DNA of 64,000 nt. It comes from Phormidium tenue FACHB-1052 (GTDB lineage: Bacteria > Cyanobacteriota > Cyanobacteriia > Phormidesmidales > Phormidesmidaceae). Positions 35,022 to 44,675 of the stretch are shown one piece after another. The DNA lies in NCBI RefSeq assembly GCF_014696675.1, contig NZ_JACJQN010000012.1, positions 62,001 to 126,000 on the forward strand, in the 5' to 3' direction. The notes beneath the pieces were generated by a model, which was not told where the DNA came from, made no database searches, and worked only from the letters and a program-made list of their open reading frames with translations. The position numbers were made by a program, and so were the translations under genes. The stretch's first letter is position 1. Every line of letters begins with the position of its first letter.

Positions 35022-37130
35022 ATGACATCCTCCATTCGCTTTCTCATGTGCGCCCCTCACCACTACGAGGTGGATTACGTCATCAACCCTTGGATGGAGG
35101 GCAACATTCACCGCTCGTCTTTAGAGACCGCCCAAGAGCAGTGGCAAAGCCTTTACCAAATTATTAGCGATCGCGCCGATGTCGACTTGGTCAAGCCCCA
35201 GCAGGGCTGGCCCGACATGGTGTTTACCGCCAATGCCGGGTTGATCCTAGGTAGCCAGGTGGTGCTCAGTCGCTTTCTGCACCCCGAGCGTCAGGGCGAA
35301 GAGCCCTTCTTTAAGGAATGGTTTGAGGCCCAGGGCCACCAGGTGTTTACCCTGCCCCCCGAGCTACCCTTTGAAGGCGCAGGCGACGCCCTGCTCGATC
35401 GCGAAGGGCGCTGGCTGTGGGCGGGCTACGGCTTTCGCACCGAGCTAGACTCCCACGGGCTGGTGGCCGAGTGGCTCAACATCGAAGTGCTGTCGCTGCA
35501 CCTGATGGATGAGCGTTTTTACCATTTGGATACCTGCTTTTGCCCGCTGACCGGCGGCTATCTGCTCTACTACCCCCCCGCCTTTGACGCCTACTCGAAC
35601 CGGCTGATTGAGCTGCGGGTGCCCCCCGAAAAGCGCATCGCCATCGATGAGCCCGACGCCATCAATTTCGCCTGCAACTCGGTGAATATCGATCGCACCG
35701 TGATTATGAACAAGGCCAGCGATGAGCTAAAGGCGCGCCTGGCCGACGCGGGCTTTGAGGTGGTAGAAACGCCGCTGACTGAGTTTCTCAAGGCTGGGGG
35801 TGCCGCTAAGTGCCTCACCCTGCGGGTGACTGAACCCCTACACCCCGAACCTGCCGGAGAAAAAGGAATCATTGCTCGCACCGTCACCATGACCGGCCAC
35901 CTGCTCGACTCGGGCCTGGTCAGCCGGGCGCTGGATTTGGTGATGGAGGGCGGCGGCAGCTTCCAGGTGCTGAATTTTGACCTGGGCGAGCAGCGCCAAA
36001 GCACTTCATCGGCCGAAATTCGCGTCTCGGCCCCCGATCGCGAGGTGATGGACGAGATCATGGCCCAGCTGATCGACCTGGGCGCGGTAGCTCTGCCCGA
36101 AGAACAGCAGGATGCTCACCTGGTGACCATTACCCAGGCCGGGGTCGCCCCAGACGACTTCTACAGCTCCACCATTTACCCCACCGAGGTGCGGGTGCGG
36201 GGGCAGTGGGTGCGGGTACAGGGCCAGCGCATGGATGGCGTGATTGTGGTGTCGGAGTCAGAGCCGGTGGCCAGCTGCAAGCTACTGCGCGACCTGTCGG
36301 TGGGCGACCAGGTCATTGTCGGCTACGACGGCATTCGCAGCGTGCGCAGCACCAAGGACCGTAGCCGCGCCGCCGCCACCGTCACCGAAGAGTTTAGCTT
36401 TATGGGCTCGGGGGTTTCTAGCGAGCGCCGCGTGGAGCTAATTGTTGAACAGGTGGCGTGGGACCTGCGCCGCCTGCGCGACCAGGGCGGCAAAGTGGCT
36501 GTGGTGGCTGGTCCGGTGGTGATTCATACCGGCGGCGGCGACCACCTGGGGCGGCTGATTCGCGAGGGCTATGTGCAGGCGCTGCTGGGGGGCAATGCGA
36601 TCGCCGTCCACGACATTGAGCAGGCCATGCTCGGCACCTCCCTAGGCGTTGATATGAAGCAGGGCACTTCGGTGCGCGGCGGACACCGCCACCACCTGCG
36701 GGCGATCAACAGCATTCGCCGCTGCGGCAGCATCGCCAATGCGGTCGAGCAGGGCGTGCTAACTCGCGGCGTGCTCTACGAGTGCGTTAAGAACGACGTG
36801 CCTTTCTCTTTGGCAGGTTCCATTCGCGACGACGGCCCCCTGCCCGACACCAAAATGGATCTGCTCACCGCCCAGGCGGAGTACGCCCGCTTAATCGAAG
36901 GCTGCGACCTGATTCTGATGCTGTCCACGATGCTGCATGCGATCGGCGTCGGCAACATGACCCCTGCTGGGGTGAAAATGGTCTGCGTTGACATCAACCC
37001 CGCCGTGGTGACAAAGCTAGCCGATCGCGGTTCGCTGGAGTCTACCGGGGTAGTGACCGATGTAGGCCTGTTCCTCAGTCTGCTCGTGAAGCAGCTCGAC
37101 AAGCTCACCCAGCGTCACGTTATGGCTTAG
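35022..37130 (+). CDS. argZ: arginine dihydrolase / arginine-guanidine-removing enzyme
   Basis: ArgZ (AgrE in Anabaena) hydrolyses arginine to ornithine, CO2 and two ammonia molecules. It starts the cyanobacterial ornithine-ammonia route that mobilises stored nitrogen, for example cyanophycin-derived arginine. The 702-residue length matches the family. The N-terminal catalytic domain has WPDMVFTANAGL, His168 in RFYHLDTCFCPL and Cys264 in GGAAKCLTLRVTEP, the expected catalytic residues. The C-terminal half is the ornithine cyclodeaminase-like domain with GPVVIHTGGGDHL, LLGGNAIAVHDIEQAML and TSVRGGHRHHLRAIN. In Anabaena that half gives proline activity; this is unproven in others. Confidence 0.95.
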   Translation: MTSSIRFLMCAPHHYEVDYVINPWMEGNIHRSSLETAQEQWQSLYQIISDRADVDLVKPQQGWPDMVFTANAGLILGSQVVLSRFLHPERQGEEPFFKEWFEAQGHQVFTLPPELPFEGAGDALLDREGRWLWAGYGFRTELDSHGLVAEWLNIEVLSLHLMDERFYHLDTCFCPLTGGYLLYYPPAFDAYSNRLIELRVPPEKRIAIDEPDAINFACNSVNIDRTVIMNKASDELKARLADAGFEVVETPLTEFLKAGGAAKCLTLRVTEPLHPEPAGEKGIIARTVTMTGHLLDSGLVSRALDLVMEGGGSFQVLNFDLGEQRQSTSSAEIRVSAPDREVMDEIMAQLIDLGAVALPEEQQDAHLVTITQAGVAPDDFYSSTIYPTEVRVRGQWVRVQGQRMDGVIVVSESEPVASCKLLRDLSVGDQVIVGYDGIRSVRSTKDRSRAAATVTEEFSFMGSGVSSERRVELIVEQVAWDLRRLRDQGGKVAVVAGPVVIHTGGGDHLGRLIREGYVQALLGGNAIAVHDIEQAMLGTSLGVDMKQGTSVRGGHRHHLRAINSIRRCGSIANAVEQGVLTRGVLYECVKNDVPFSLAGSIRDDGPLPDTKMDLLTAQAEYARLIEGCDLILMLSTMLHAIGVGNMTPAGVKMVCVDINPAVVTKLADRGSLESTGVVTDVGLFLSLLVKQLDKLTQRHVMA

Positions 37131-37149
37131 CTGTAGAGGGCTATACAAT

Positions 37150-37195
37150 CAGCGTCCTAAATCCGAAATAGGTTTGGGACGCTGAAAAGTTTCTT
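37150..37195 (+). terminator. terminator after argZ
   Basis: CAGCGTCC and GGACGCTG flank an inner partial pairing (TAAATCC with GGTTTG) and are followed by AAAAGTTTCTTTC. It begins 20 bp after the argZ stop. It is probably a functional but modest terminator. Confidence 0.65.
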
Positions 37196-37256
37196 TCAAA
37201 CCAGATAATCCAGTTGTCAGTTCAGCCTGAATTTCTAGGAGGCTGTCAGGAAAATG

Positions 37257-37880
37257 TTAATGCTTAAGAAATCTTCGAGTTGACTTTTTAAGTACTCGAA
37301 AGTATGTCCCAAACAGCACAAATGACAGCGCCAAATAAATCAGAGCATAGGTAACACTAAGCGAAATCAGGATTAAGAAAGGTATAAACGTCGTCGCCAG
37401 GGCAAAAACCGAAAGGAAGGCAGCAAAAGTAGATCGGTAGCTTTGCAGAAGTTTTGCTTCTTTTTCAAGGTTAAGGCCAAAAACCCCTGACCCTTCAGTC
37501 ACGCTTAGTTCTTTTCTAATTTCTTCTTCGTAGCTCTGAAGATTATCTGCGAAAAAGATAATGAAAGATTGCTTAATCAGATTCCAAAATCCAATAATGG
37601 CAATGATCAGCAGCAGGCAGAGAAAGCCTAAAAACAGCAGCCCACTGGCATCAAACTCCGGTTTTGCCAGCACAATAAAATCGACGATGGGTTTCCAAAG
37701 AGCGATGGTGGCTCCAATCACGCCCATCAGCTTGAGGTCTTCAAAGGCGCTTTGAATATACTCTTCTGCCTGCTGGCTTAACCGCACGTACTCTTTGTAG
37801 AGATAGTCCAATCGTTGTTCAGGTTCCATGGGCGTGCTTAGAGCAATAGTTACTCGACTATATTCAATATTGCCCATCAA
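37257..37880 (-). CDS. four-TM membrane protein, hypothetical, AT-richer than surroundings
   Basis: This 207-residue protein has a polar, helical N-terminus (PEQRLDYLYKEYVRLSQQAEEYIQSAFEDLK) and two hydrophobic helices around 50-70 and 78-102. A polar, charged central segment follows, then two more helices around 148-172 and 175-195, and a basic tail (FRVLKKSTRRFLKH). No known motif is visible. The base composition and codon use (many AAA, TTT and ATT codons) stand out from its GC-rich neighbours, which hints at horizontal origin. The reading may begin at the ATG for MEPEQRL (residue 18) instead of 37880. Confidence 0.65.
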   Translation of the reverse strand: MMGNIEYSRVTIALSTPMEPEQRLDYLYKEYVRLSQQAEEYIQSAFEDLKLMGVIGATIALWKPIVDFIVLAKPEFDASGLLFLGFLCLLLIIAIIGFWNLIKQSFIIFFADNLQSYEEEIRKELSVTEGSGVFGLNLEKEAKLLQSYRSTFAAFLSVFALATTFIPFLILISLSVTYALIYLALSFVLFGTYFRVLKKSTRRFLKH

Positions 37881-37968
37881 CCGGCCTATTAATCTGCAAA
37901 CCAGAGATTAGACGCCAACAAACCTGCCGCTTTTAGAGAGGCACAAATCGCAAGTAATTTTGAAAAGC

Positions 37969-39624
37969 TCAACCACTCACCAGAGCTTCGACAAACTCGT
38001 AGCTGGAGAAAGGCCGCAGGTCTTCGATGCCTTCCCCCGCACCGATAAAGCGAATGGGTAGCCCCAGTTGCTCGACCACCGCCAGAGCAACGCCGCCTTT
38101 GGCGGTGCCGTCGAGCTTGGTAAGCACCACGCCGCTGAGGTTGGCGGCTTCAGCAAAGACTTCCGCTTGGCGCAGGCCGTTTTGACCCAGGGTGGCATCG
38201 AGCACCAGCAGCGCTTCGACATGGGCATCGGGGGCTTTTTTGTCAACGATGCGGCGAATTTTCGCCAGCTCGTCCATCAGGTTCTTTTTGTTTTGCAGGC
38301 GACCGGCGGTATCGACTAGCAGCAGCTCAATGTTGCGAGACTGGGAGGCGGCGATCGCATCGTACACCACCGCCGCCGGGTCGGTGTTTTGCCCTGGGTT
38401 GGCAATTACTTCCACATCGCTGCGGGCACCCCAGGTTTTGACCTGTTCTACGGCAGCGGCGCGGAAGGTGTCGGCGGCGGCAATCAGCGTGTTGTAGCCC
38501 GATTTTTTGGCGATGTGGGCCAGCTTACCGATGGTGGTGGTTTTGCCCGCACCGTTCACCCCGGTCATTAGCCAGATGTTGAAGCTGCCCTTTTCGGGGG
38601 TAAACGCCAGGTTGTGGGAGTCAGCCAGGGGCGCATCGAGCATATCCCGGAGAATAGATTTGAGGTAGGCGATCGCCTGATCGGGCGGCAGCACCTGCTC
38701 ACGCATCCGCGCTTGCAGAGCAGCAATCACCTTATCAGTGGCGGCGACCCCCACATCGGCCTGCAACAGCAGCGCCTCGATTTCCATTACCGCGTCGTCG
38801 TTGAGCGGCCCCTGGCCGACGATGGCCTTGAGCTGGTTGACCAGGCTGAGGCGGGTTTTGTTCAGCCCCTGGCGCAGCTTGTTGAGCCAGGTAATTTCTT
38901 CGGCGGAGATGTCGTCGGGGCGGCGACCCTGGGCAGCGAGGACTTCTGCCGACCAGAGAAAGGCTTCGTCGAGGTCAATATCGGGCAGAACGGGGGTAAG
39001 CGGTGCAGTGACGGCGGCCACGGGGGCAGGCTCGGGCTCGGGTTCTGCGATCGCCGTTGCCTCTAGCTGGGCCAGACGCTGCAGGCGCTCTTCCTCCGTC
39101 TGCGCCCAGAAGGGTCGTGGGGCAGCGGGTTCAAGTTCGGGTTCGGGCTCAGGTTCGAGTTCCCCCGCAGCCGGTTCCGCAGCGGTGGCTTCAGCCTCGG
39201 CAACAGGTTCGACAACGGCGGATTCCACGACAGGCTCAGCAATTTCTAAGGATTCTGAACTGGCCGCATCTGCTTCAGCGTCAACTGTTTTCGCTGGTTC
39301 TGCAACTTCAGTTTCAACGACTGACTCAATGGCCTCAGGCGCTTCAACGGCCTCAACCTCGGTCTCGGTCACCGTAGCGGCAGTCTCTTGCGTCGCTTCA
39401 GCGGGTGTGGCGGCGGTATCTTCAGGCTTGGCTTCAGCCTGCTGTTTCTGAATGTTTTGGTAGGCTGCCTTGGCCCACTTCAGATAGTCTTCTGAGGAGA
39501 GCTGCGGGGTAGCCGGGGTCGGAGCTTGAGCCGGTTCTGGGGCCTTAGCCTCAGCCTGTTTAGCATCAGCATCGGCGCTGTCAGACTTGTCAAAACTGCG
39601 CTGAAACCAATTGAACCCAGCCAT
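37969..39624 (-). CDS. ftsY: signal recognition particle receptor FtsY
   Basis: FtsY is the SRP receptor GTPase that docks ribosome-nascent chain complexes at the membrane. I start at ATG 39624 (MAGFNWFQRSFDK, 551 residues); an upstream ATG at 39702 adds 26 unconserved residues. Residues 1 to about 210 form a long acidic, Ala/Glu/Pro-rich region, as in many FtsY A domains. The NG GTPase domain follows with G1 GVNGAGKTTTIGKLA, DTFRAAAVEQVKTW, LLVDTAGRLQNKKNLMDEL, TKLDGTAKGG and the C-terminal GAGEGIEDLRPF. nusB lies upstream on the same strand. Confidence 0.97.
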   Translation of the reverse strand: MAGFNWFQRSFDKSDSADADAKQAEAKAPEPAQAPTPATPQLSSEDYLKWAKAAYQNIQKQQAEAKPEDTAATPAEATQETAATVTETEVEAVEAPEAIESVVETEVAEPAKTVDAEADAASSESLEIAEPVVESAVVEPVAEAEATAAEPAAGELEPEPEPELEPAAPRPFWAQTEEERLQRLAQLEATAIAEPEPEPAPVAAVTAPLTPVLPDIDLDEAFLWSAEVLAAQGRRPDDISAEEITWLNKLRQGLNKTRLSLVNQLKAIVGQGPLNDDAVMEIEALLLQADVGVAATDKVIAALQARMREQVLPPDQAIAYLKSILRDMLDAPLADSHNLAFTPEKGSFNIWLMTGVNGAGKTTTIGKLAHIAKKSGYNTLIAAADTFRAAAVEQVKTWGARSDVEVIANPGQNTDPAAVVYDAIAASQSRNIELLLVDTAGRLQNKKNLMDELAKIRRIVDKKAPDAHVEALLVLDATLGQNGLRQAEVFAEAANLSGVVLTKLDGTAKGGVALAVVEQLGLPIRFIGAGEGIEDLRPFSSYEFVEALVSG

Positions 39625-39770
39625 ATCAGAGCTACCTTGGACGTTGTTACTGTTGTTAATAGTATCGTTCTCAGGGCGAACCACGGGTACGTTCATCCAC
39701 ACCCGAGCAGAGCTTGAGACCCACCGGCAGAATGAACGGAACCAGGCTTCAGCCCGCTCACCCCGCTGCT

Positions 39771-39815
39771 AGCTCCCTTAACCCATCCCCCCTCTACCCA
39801 CCCACTCCCTACACC
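39771..39815 (-). repeat. C-rich interspersed repeat (G-rich on minus strand)
   Basis: CCCATCCCCCCTCTACCCACCCACTCCCTACACC lies just after the nusB stop. It resembles the G-rich repeat units elsewhere in the window. Confidence 0.5.
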
Positions 39816-40459
39816 ACGGGACTATCGGCCTCTACTTCCACCTCACCCTCATCCACTCGGCTCACCACTCGGCGCAACACGCCGTTGATAAAGCGGAAGC
39901 CGTCGTCGTCGCTGTAGCGTTTGGCCAGTTCCACCGCTTCGTTGATGGCGACTCGGTCAGGAGTACCCAGGTAGTTCATTTCGACTACGGCCAGGCGCAG
40001 AATGTCGCGATCGATGCGGGGCAGGCGCTTGAGGTTCCAGGCCACCATCGCTTCGTCAAGAATGCTGTCGACCTGGCTCTGATATTTAGCAGTGTTGGTG
40101 AGCAGTTCTAGGGCAAAAGCTTCGATCTCAGACTGGTTGCTGAGGCGAATAAACTCGGGCAGTTCTACCGCATGGGCTAAGCGATTGATGGCGGTTTGGG
40201 TGAGGGCGATCGCATCTTCGACCATGGCCCGGCCCTTCTCAACATCGCTGGCGCGGGTGCCGCTATCGACCAGGTGTTGGTTGCCTCGCTTCAGCTCGTC
40301 AGCGGCGGTTTCGAGGGCGTCTTTGGCTTCGGCGGTCAGGGTTTGAATGGCCGCCAGCAAAAGTTTTTCGAAGTCTGGGGGCGCTAGTCTGCCGGGCTTG
40401 TCAGAAAGCTGGCTGAGGCCCAGTAGGGCCAACTCGCGGGCCATACGGCGAGCTTGCAT
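39809..40459 (-). CDS. nusB: transcription antitermination factor NusB
   Basis: This 216-residue NusB has the opening ARRMARELALLGLSQL, a cyanobacterial insertion, and the conserved C-terminal core LDEAMVAWNLKRLPRIDRDILRLAVVEMNYL followed by VAINEAVELAKRYSDDDGFRFINGVL. NusB binds boxA RNA with NusE in rRNA antitermination complexes. The length exceeds that of the roughly 140-residue E. coli protein, which is usual in cyanobacteria. It lies between the DUF502 gene and ftsY in the same orientation, a frequent cyanobacterial order. Confidence 0.95.
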   Translation of the reverse strand: MQARRMARELALLGLSQLSDKPGRLAPPDFEKLLLAAIQTLTAEAKDALETAADELKRGNQHLVDSGTRASDVEKGRAMVEDAIALTQTAINRLAHAVELPEFIRLSNQSEIEAFALELLTNTAKYQSQVDSILDEAMVAWNLKRLPRIDRDILRLAVVEMNYLGTPDRVAINEAVELAKRYSDDDGFRFINGVLRRVVSRVDEGEVEVEADSPVV

Positions 40460-40574
40460 AGGTCATGTCTCCCAGGAGCGGCGGTGCAGGATCTTCCCAG
40501 GGCAAACCTGACCCGGCGAAGTTTTACGCACACCGACGGCCAACCTCACCTTAGGGCTAGAACCAGGCTATATC

Positions 40575-41420
40575 TTAGCAATCTTCGTCTACCGGCAAGA
40601 CGGAAAGTTGCTGGGGATAGTCGGCTAGGTCGGGGGTGAGTTCAGAGATGCCTAGATCGAGCGCAATGGGGGCCGTAGTCTGACCGTCATTGGCTATGGA
40701 TACGACGCGATCGGGTGGTACTGCCGCCGCCAGATTTGGCCCCACAATGCCGCCGGAAAGAATCAGCTTGAAGGCGTCTTCGATGGAGATTGACAGGTTA
40801 ACCACATCGTTCTCAGGCACGATGGCGTACCAGCCGCTGGTAGGGTTAGGGGTCGTGGGCACAAAAATGCTCAGCATTTTAGGGGTCGCCGTAGCCGTAG
40901 CCGTCATGGCCCCAGTGACAAAGGCAACGGCCCAAATACCCCGACGGGGATACTCCACCAACACGGCGCGCCGAAACCGCGTACTAGAGTCTTGAAAAAC
41001 AGTTTGCAGCAGCTGTTGCAGAGTTTTGTAAACCGACCCCGCCAGAGGAATTGACTGCACCACCTTTTCGCCCACATCTAGCAGCCAGCGACCGGCAATG
41101 TTGCGGGCCATCAGGCCAATAATCAAAATGGCCAGCAGGGGCACCGATAGGCCAATCAGCAGGTTGATCAGGTCGACCAAGAAAGGGTTGAGGCCATCAA
41201 AGGGGGTGAGCTGCTTGGGAAATCGAGTCAGCAGCCGCACTACCCAGGCCGAAATGGTGATCGCCAGCCAGATGGTAGTTGCCAGGGGAATGACCACCAC
41301 CAGGCCGGCAATGAGATCGTTTTTGAGGTCTTGCTTGATCTTTTGCAGCACAGGGGGCTCGGGGTGATCGGGGCTGGAGAGCGGAGGTTTGTTGAGGGCA
41401 GGCGAACCGTTTAAGTCCAT
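40575..41420 (-). CDS. DUF502-family membrane protein
   Basis: This 281-residue protein has two membrane helices (about 38-60 and 85-108). The first is preceded by LKNDLIAGLVVVIPLATTIWLA, the second followed by ARNIAGRWLLDVGEKVVQSIPLAGSVYKTLQQL. A soluble beta-rich domain follows with FRRAVLVEYPRRGIWAVAFVTG and VFVPTTPNPTSGWYAIVPE (written here with one conservative reading of the IFVPTTPNPTSGW region). These are the marks of DUF502 proteins, whose function is unknown. It is upstream of nusB and ftsY on the same strand. Confidence 0.9.
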   Translation of the reverse strand: MDLNGSPALNKPPLSSPDHPEPPVLQKIKQDLKNDLIAGLVVVIPLATTIWLAITISAWVVRLLTRFPKQLTPFDGLNPFLVDLINLLIGLSVPLLAILIIGLMARNIAGRWLLDVGEKVVQSIPLAGSVYKTLQQLLQTVFQDSSTRFRRAVLVEYPRRGIWAVAFVTGAMTATATATPKMLSIFVPTTPNPTSGWYAIVPENDVVNLSISIEDAFKLILSGGIVGPNLAAAVPPDRVVSIANDGQTTAPIALDLGISELTPDLADYPQQLSVLPVDEDC

Positions 41421-41679
41421 AATCCCAAAATACTAGCTAGGGACGGCTGAGGCTGAGCAGGCGGAATAATAGACTGAGCTAGCTTGAAACGAACCTATTT
41501 AAGTATGGGCAGTCAGCTGATCTGATCTGCAATGACCTTTAGGGATATTGTAAACATTTGTATAGAGAACCGGGCAAAAGATGGCCCGATCGACTCAAGT
41601 CTGGCGTTTATGTTTTTCTATCCTAAAGCAAATGAGTAGCGTGGCTAACACAATGGCCCTACCCGTGAACTCCATATCC

Positions 41680-43077
41680 CTAGGCTAGCCCCAGCATGTG
41701 GCGGGCCAGGGTCAGGTAGAGCAGCACCCCTAGTACATCGACAATAGTAGTGATGAAGGGGGCCGACATCAGGGCCGGGTCAAATTTTAGGGCGTCAAAC
41801 AGCAGGGGCAACGCCCCCCCAGCCGTAGAGGCCAAAATCGAAATGGCGACTAGGCTAATGCCTACGGTCACGGCTACGGGTAGGTTGCCCTGAAGCACGT
41901 AGGCCCAGACGGTAACGACCGCCCCCAGCATGAGACCCAGCACAGTACCGGCGATCGCCTCCCGTCGAATCACCGAGAGCGCCTGTTTAGAGCTAATTTC
42001 TTGGGTGTTGAGGCCGCGAATCACTACCGTAGACGACTGCGCCCCCACGTTGCCGCCGCTGCCAATCAGCAGGGGAATAAAGGCCGCTAGGGCTACCACC
42101 TGCTGCAAAATGTCTTCCTGGCTGCGAATGACGGCGGTGGTGACGGTATTGGTGATTAGCAAAATTGAGAGCCACACCACTCGCTTGCGGGCCACGTCAA
42201 ACAGGTTTGACTGAAAATAGCTATCACCGCCGCTCTGGACACCGCCCAGGGCGTAGATGTCTTCGGTAGTTTCGGCTTCGATCACATCGATCAGGTCATC
42301 GACGGTGATGATGCCCACCAGTCGCTCTTCGGTATCGACCACGGGCACCGCCAGAAAGTCGTAGCGCTGCACCAGGCGAGCCACCTCTTCCTGGTCGGTG
42401 TCGGTGCGTACTGAGATCACGTCGCGGGTCATCAAGTCGCCGATGGTCTGCTCAGGCTGTCCGGTAACCAGGTGGCGCAGCGACAGAATGCCGACCATGC
42501 GGCGGGCGGCATCGGTGACAAATAGGTAATAGATAGTTTCGCTGACGAAGGCGCGGCTGCGGATGTAGTCGAGGGCGCGCAGAATCGTCCAGCCTTCCTT
42601 GAGGGCGACGTACTCGGGGGTCATGATGCGCCCGGCGGTACCAGCCTCGTAGCCCAGCAGTTGGGCGGTGGCCTCGCGCTCCTGGGGGCTGAGCTGGGAC
42701 AGCAGACTGCGCACAAACTTGGCGGGCAGCTCGTCGAACAGCCTGGCTCGGTCGTCGGGCGACATTTTGTCGACAATGTCGAGCACGTCCTGGCGCTTGA
42801 AGTCTTCAATTAGGGCCTGCTGCACGCTGGTGTCGAGGTTTTCGTAGACCTCGATCGCCTCACCTTTGCCCAGGAGCCGAAAGGCGATCGCCTGCATGGC
42901 CTCGGGCAAGTCTTCAATAGCTTCGGCAATATCGGCAGGCTGCACCGGCACCAGCAGCGCTTTGGCCCCTGGCAAATTGCCCTGCTCTAGCAGCACTTGT
43001 AGCTGCGATCGCACTAGCTCTTGCAGCTCCCTGCGGTCTACGGCAAGGGTACTTGGTGTATTTTGCGTTTCACTCAA
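41680..43077 (-). CDS. mgtE: magnesium transporter MgtE
   Basis: MgtE is a Mg2+-gated channel in the plasma membrane. The 465-residue product has the N-terminal helical domain (AEAIEDLPEAMQAIAFRLL, MSPDDRARLFDELPAKFVRSLLSQLSP), two CBS domains (LMTRDVISVRTDTDQEEVARLVQRYDF and LVGIITVDDLIDVIEAE) and five membrane helices. The helices include the GGNVGAQSSTVVIRGL pore region and DALKFDPALMSAPFITTIVDVLGVLLYL. All key parts are present and full length. Confidence 0.96.
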   Translation of the reverse strand: MSETQNTPSTLAVDRRELQELVRSQLQVLLEQGNLPGAKALLVPVQPADIAEAIEDLPEAMQAIAFRLLGKGEAIEVYENLDTSVQQALIEDFKRQDVLDIVDKMSPDDRARLFDELPAKFVRSLLSQLSPQEREATAQLLGYEAGTAGRIMTPEYVALKEGWTILRALDYIRSRAFVSETIYYLFVTDAARRMVGILSLRHLVTGQPEQTIGDLMTRDVISVRTDTDQEEVARLVQRYDFLAVPVVDTEERLVGIITVDDLIDVIEAETTEDIYALGGVQSGGDSYFQSNLFDVARKRVVWLSILLITNTVTTAVIRSQEDILQQVVALAAFIPLLIGSGGNVGAQSSTVVIRGLNTQEISSKQALSVIRREAIAGTVLGLMLGAVVTVWAYVLQGNLPVAVTVGISLVAISILASTAGGALPLLFDALKFDPALMSAPFITTIVDVLGVLLYLTLARHMLGLA

Positions 43078-43304
43078 CGCCTGTGCCCTAGCTACAACAT
43101 TGCCTCTAGTCTAGTGGCCTCTGGGCTCGCAGAGAAGTCAAACCGTCAGGATTATTCTCTTAACTCCGGCAAAGACAAATCTTAGGGCTACAACTGGCTC
43201 AATTCAGCGGACTCAGATGTCGGATCAGCCATTGGGATTTGGTCTCAGCCGGATTTTGTCAGAGGCATAATAGGGAAGCACAGGCCACAAATCTTACCGC
43301 TGCT

Positions 43305-44675
43305 ATGGAACCGACCCAGGCTACTAGCGCCATCATCGACGGTCGCTATCGAATTTTGCGCCGCCTGGGCCAGGGCAGCAGCGGCACCACCTACGCTGCT
43401 GAAGTGTTAGCGAGCGGGCATGTGATTGCCCTCAAAGAACTCTCCCTGCGCGGCCTGCAAGACTGGAAAAAGATTGAGCTATTCGAGCGCGAGGCCCGCA
43501 TTCTCAAGACCCTCAATCATCCCGCTATTCCTCAATACATCGACTTTTTTCAGGTTGATACCGCCGATAATCGCTGGTTTTATCTGGCCCAAGACCTGGC
43601 CGAGGGCACCTCTTTGGCCGACTGGATCGATGCGGGTGGCCGAGTTGATGAAGCCGAAGCCAGGCGCATCGCGATCGCCGTTCTCGACGTGCTGACCTAC
43701 CTGCACAGCCTCAACCCACCCGTCATTCACCGCGACCTGAAGCCGCAGAACCTCATTCGCCGCGACGATGGCCACATTTACCTGGTTGATTTTGGCGCGG
43801 TGCAGACGGTCTACCGCGACAGCCTCCGCCAGGGCAGCACGGTGGTCGGCACCTACGGCTACATGGCTCCTGAGCAGTTTCGCGGCCAGGCGGTGCCCGC
43901 TACCGATCTCTATAGTTTGGGGGCAACCCTGCTGTTTTTGCTCACCCACCAGTCGCCCGCCGACCTGCCCCAGGAGCGGCTGCGCATCAACTTTCGCCCC
44001 TACGTGGGGGTATCTGCCGCCTTTGCCGACTGGCTGGAGCAGCTGCTTGACCCGCTTGTGGAGGATCGCTCTACCTCCGCTGAGGTGGCGCTGGCGGTGC
44101 TAAATACCCCCAGGTCACTGGCCGCTGCGGTTCATCCCCTGGCTCCGCGCCCGCCAGCGGGTACGAGGGTGCAGGTGTTTAAATCTCCCACCGAATTGGT
44201 GGTTACTATTCCACCGCCGGGGCTGCGGGGCAAAACCGCTGGCCTAGCTCTGCTCAGCCTGTTTTGGAACGGGTTTGTGCTGCTGGTTTTAGTGGCGCTG
44301 ATGCTAGAGGGAGAAGGCTTTGTGCTGCTGCTGCTGGCCCCCTTTGGGATCTTTGGCTTTAGCCTGATTGCCGCCGCTGTGAATTCTCTGCTGGCCCACG
44401 TCCGCCTGAGCATTGACCAGCACCGATTCTCCCTCACCCGGCGCATCTGGAACTGGCGTCACCAGAGGACGGGCAACACCGCCGACCTGGTCAAGGTAGA
44501 AGTGAGAACGGGTGACTCTGGCGCTAGGGTGGCTGGCGGGGGCGATCGCCCCACTTATACTATCGCCCTGCTAGACGACCTCAACCAGCACCGGTTTGGC
44601 ACTCCCCTAACAGCGGCAGAAAAAGCCTGGCTGGTGGACGAAATTGAGGCGTTTATCCAAAGGGTCGGATCTTGA
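43305..44675 (+). CDS. serine/threonine protein kinase with C-terminal membrane segments
   Basis: This 456-residue Hanks-type kinase starts at ATG 43305 (MEPTQATSAIID). The kinase domain spans about 12-270 with the glycine loop LGQGSSGTTYAAE, catalytic Lys in VIALKEL, HRDLKPQN, DFGAVQ and GTYGYMAPEQF. After a linker, two hydrophobic segments (about 315-365) form a hairpin-like membrane anchor. A C-terminal polar domain follows. It probably phosphorylates cytoplasmic targets from the membrane. The stop overlaps the cobU start by four bases. Confidence 0.93.
   Translation: MEPTQATSAIIDGRYRILRRLGQGSSGTTYAAEVLASGHVIALKELSLRGLQDWKKIELFEREARILKTLNHPAIPQYIDFFQVDTADNRWFYLAQDLAEGTSLADWIDAGGRVDEAEARRIAIAVLDVLTYLHSLNPPVIHRDLKPQNLIRRDDGHIYLVDFGAVQTVYRDSLRQGSTVVGTYGYMAPEQFRGQAVPATDLYSLGATLLFLLTHQSPADLPQERLRINFRPYVGVSAAFADWLEQLLDPLVEDRSTSAEVALAVLNTPRSLAAAVHPLAPRPPAGTRVQVFKSPTELVVTIPPPGLRGKTAGLALLSLFWNGFVLLVLVALMLEGEGFVLLLLAPFGIFGFSLIAAAVNSLLAHVRLSIDQHRFSLTRRIWNWRHQRTGNTADLVKVEVRTGDSGARVAGGGDRPTYTIALLDDLNQHRFGTPLTAAEKAWLVDEIEAFIQRVGS

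Noticed and set aside
38738-39451. Rightward 237-codon frame over ftsY with a Ser-rich product
   Set aside because: The Ser/Ala runs are the mirror of the Glu/Ala/Pro-rich A domain of FtsY; ftsY is clearly the real gene.
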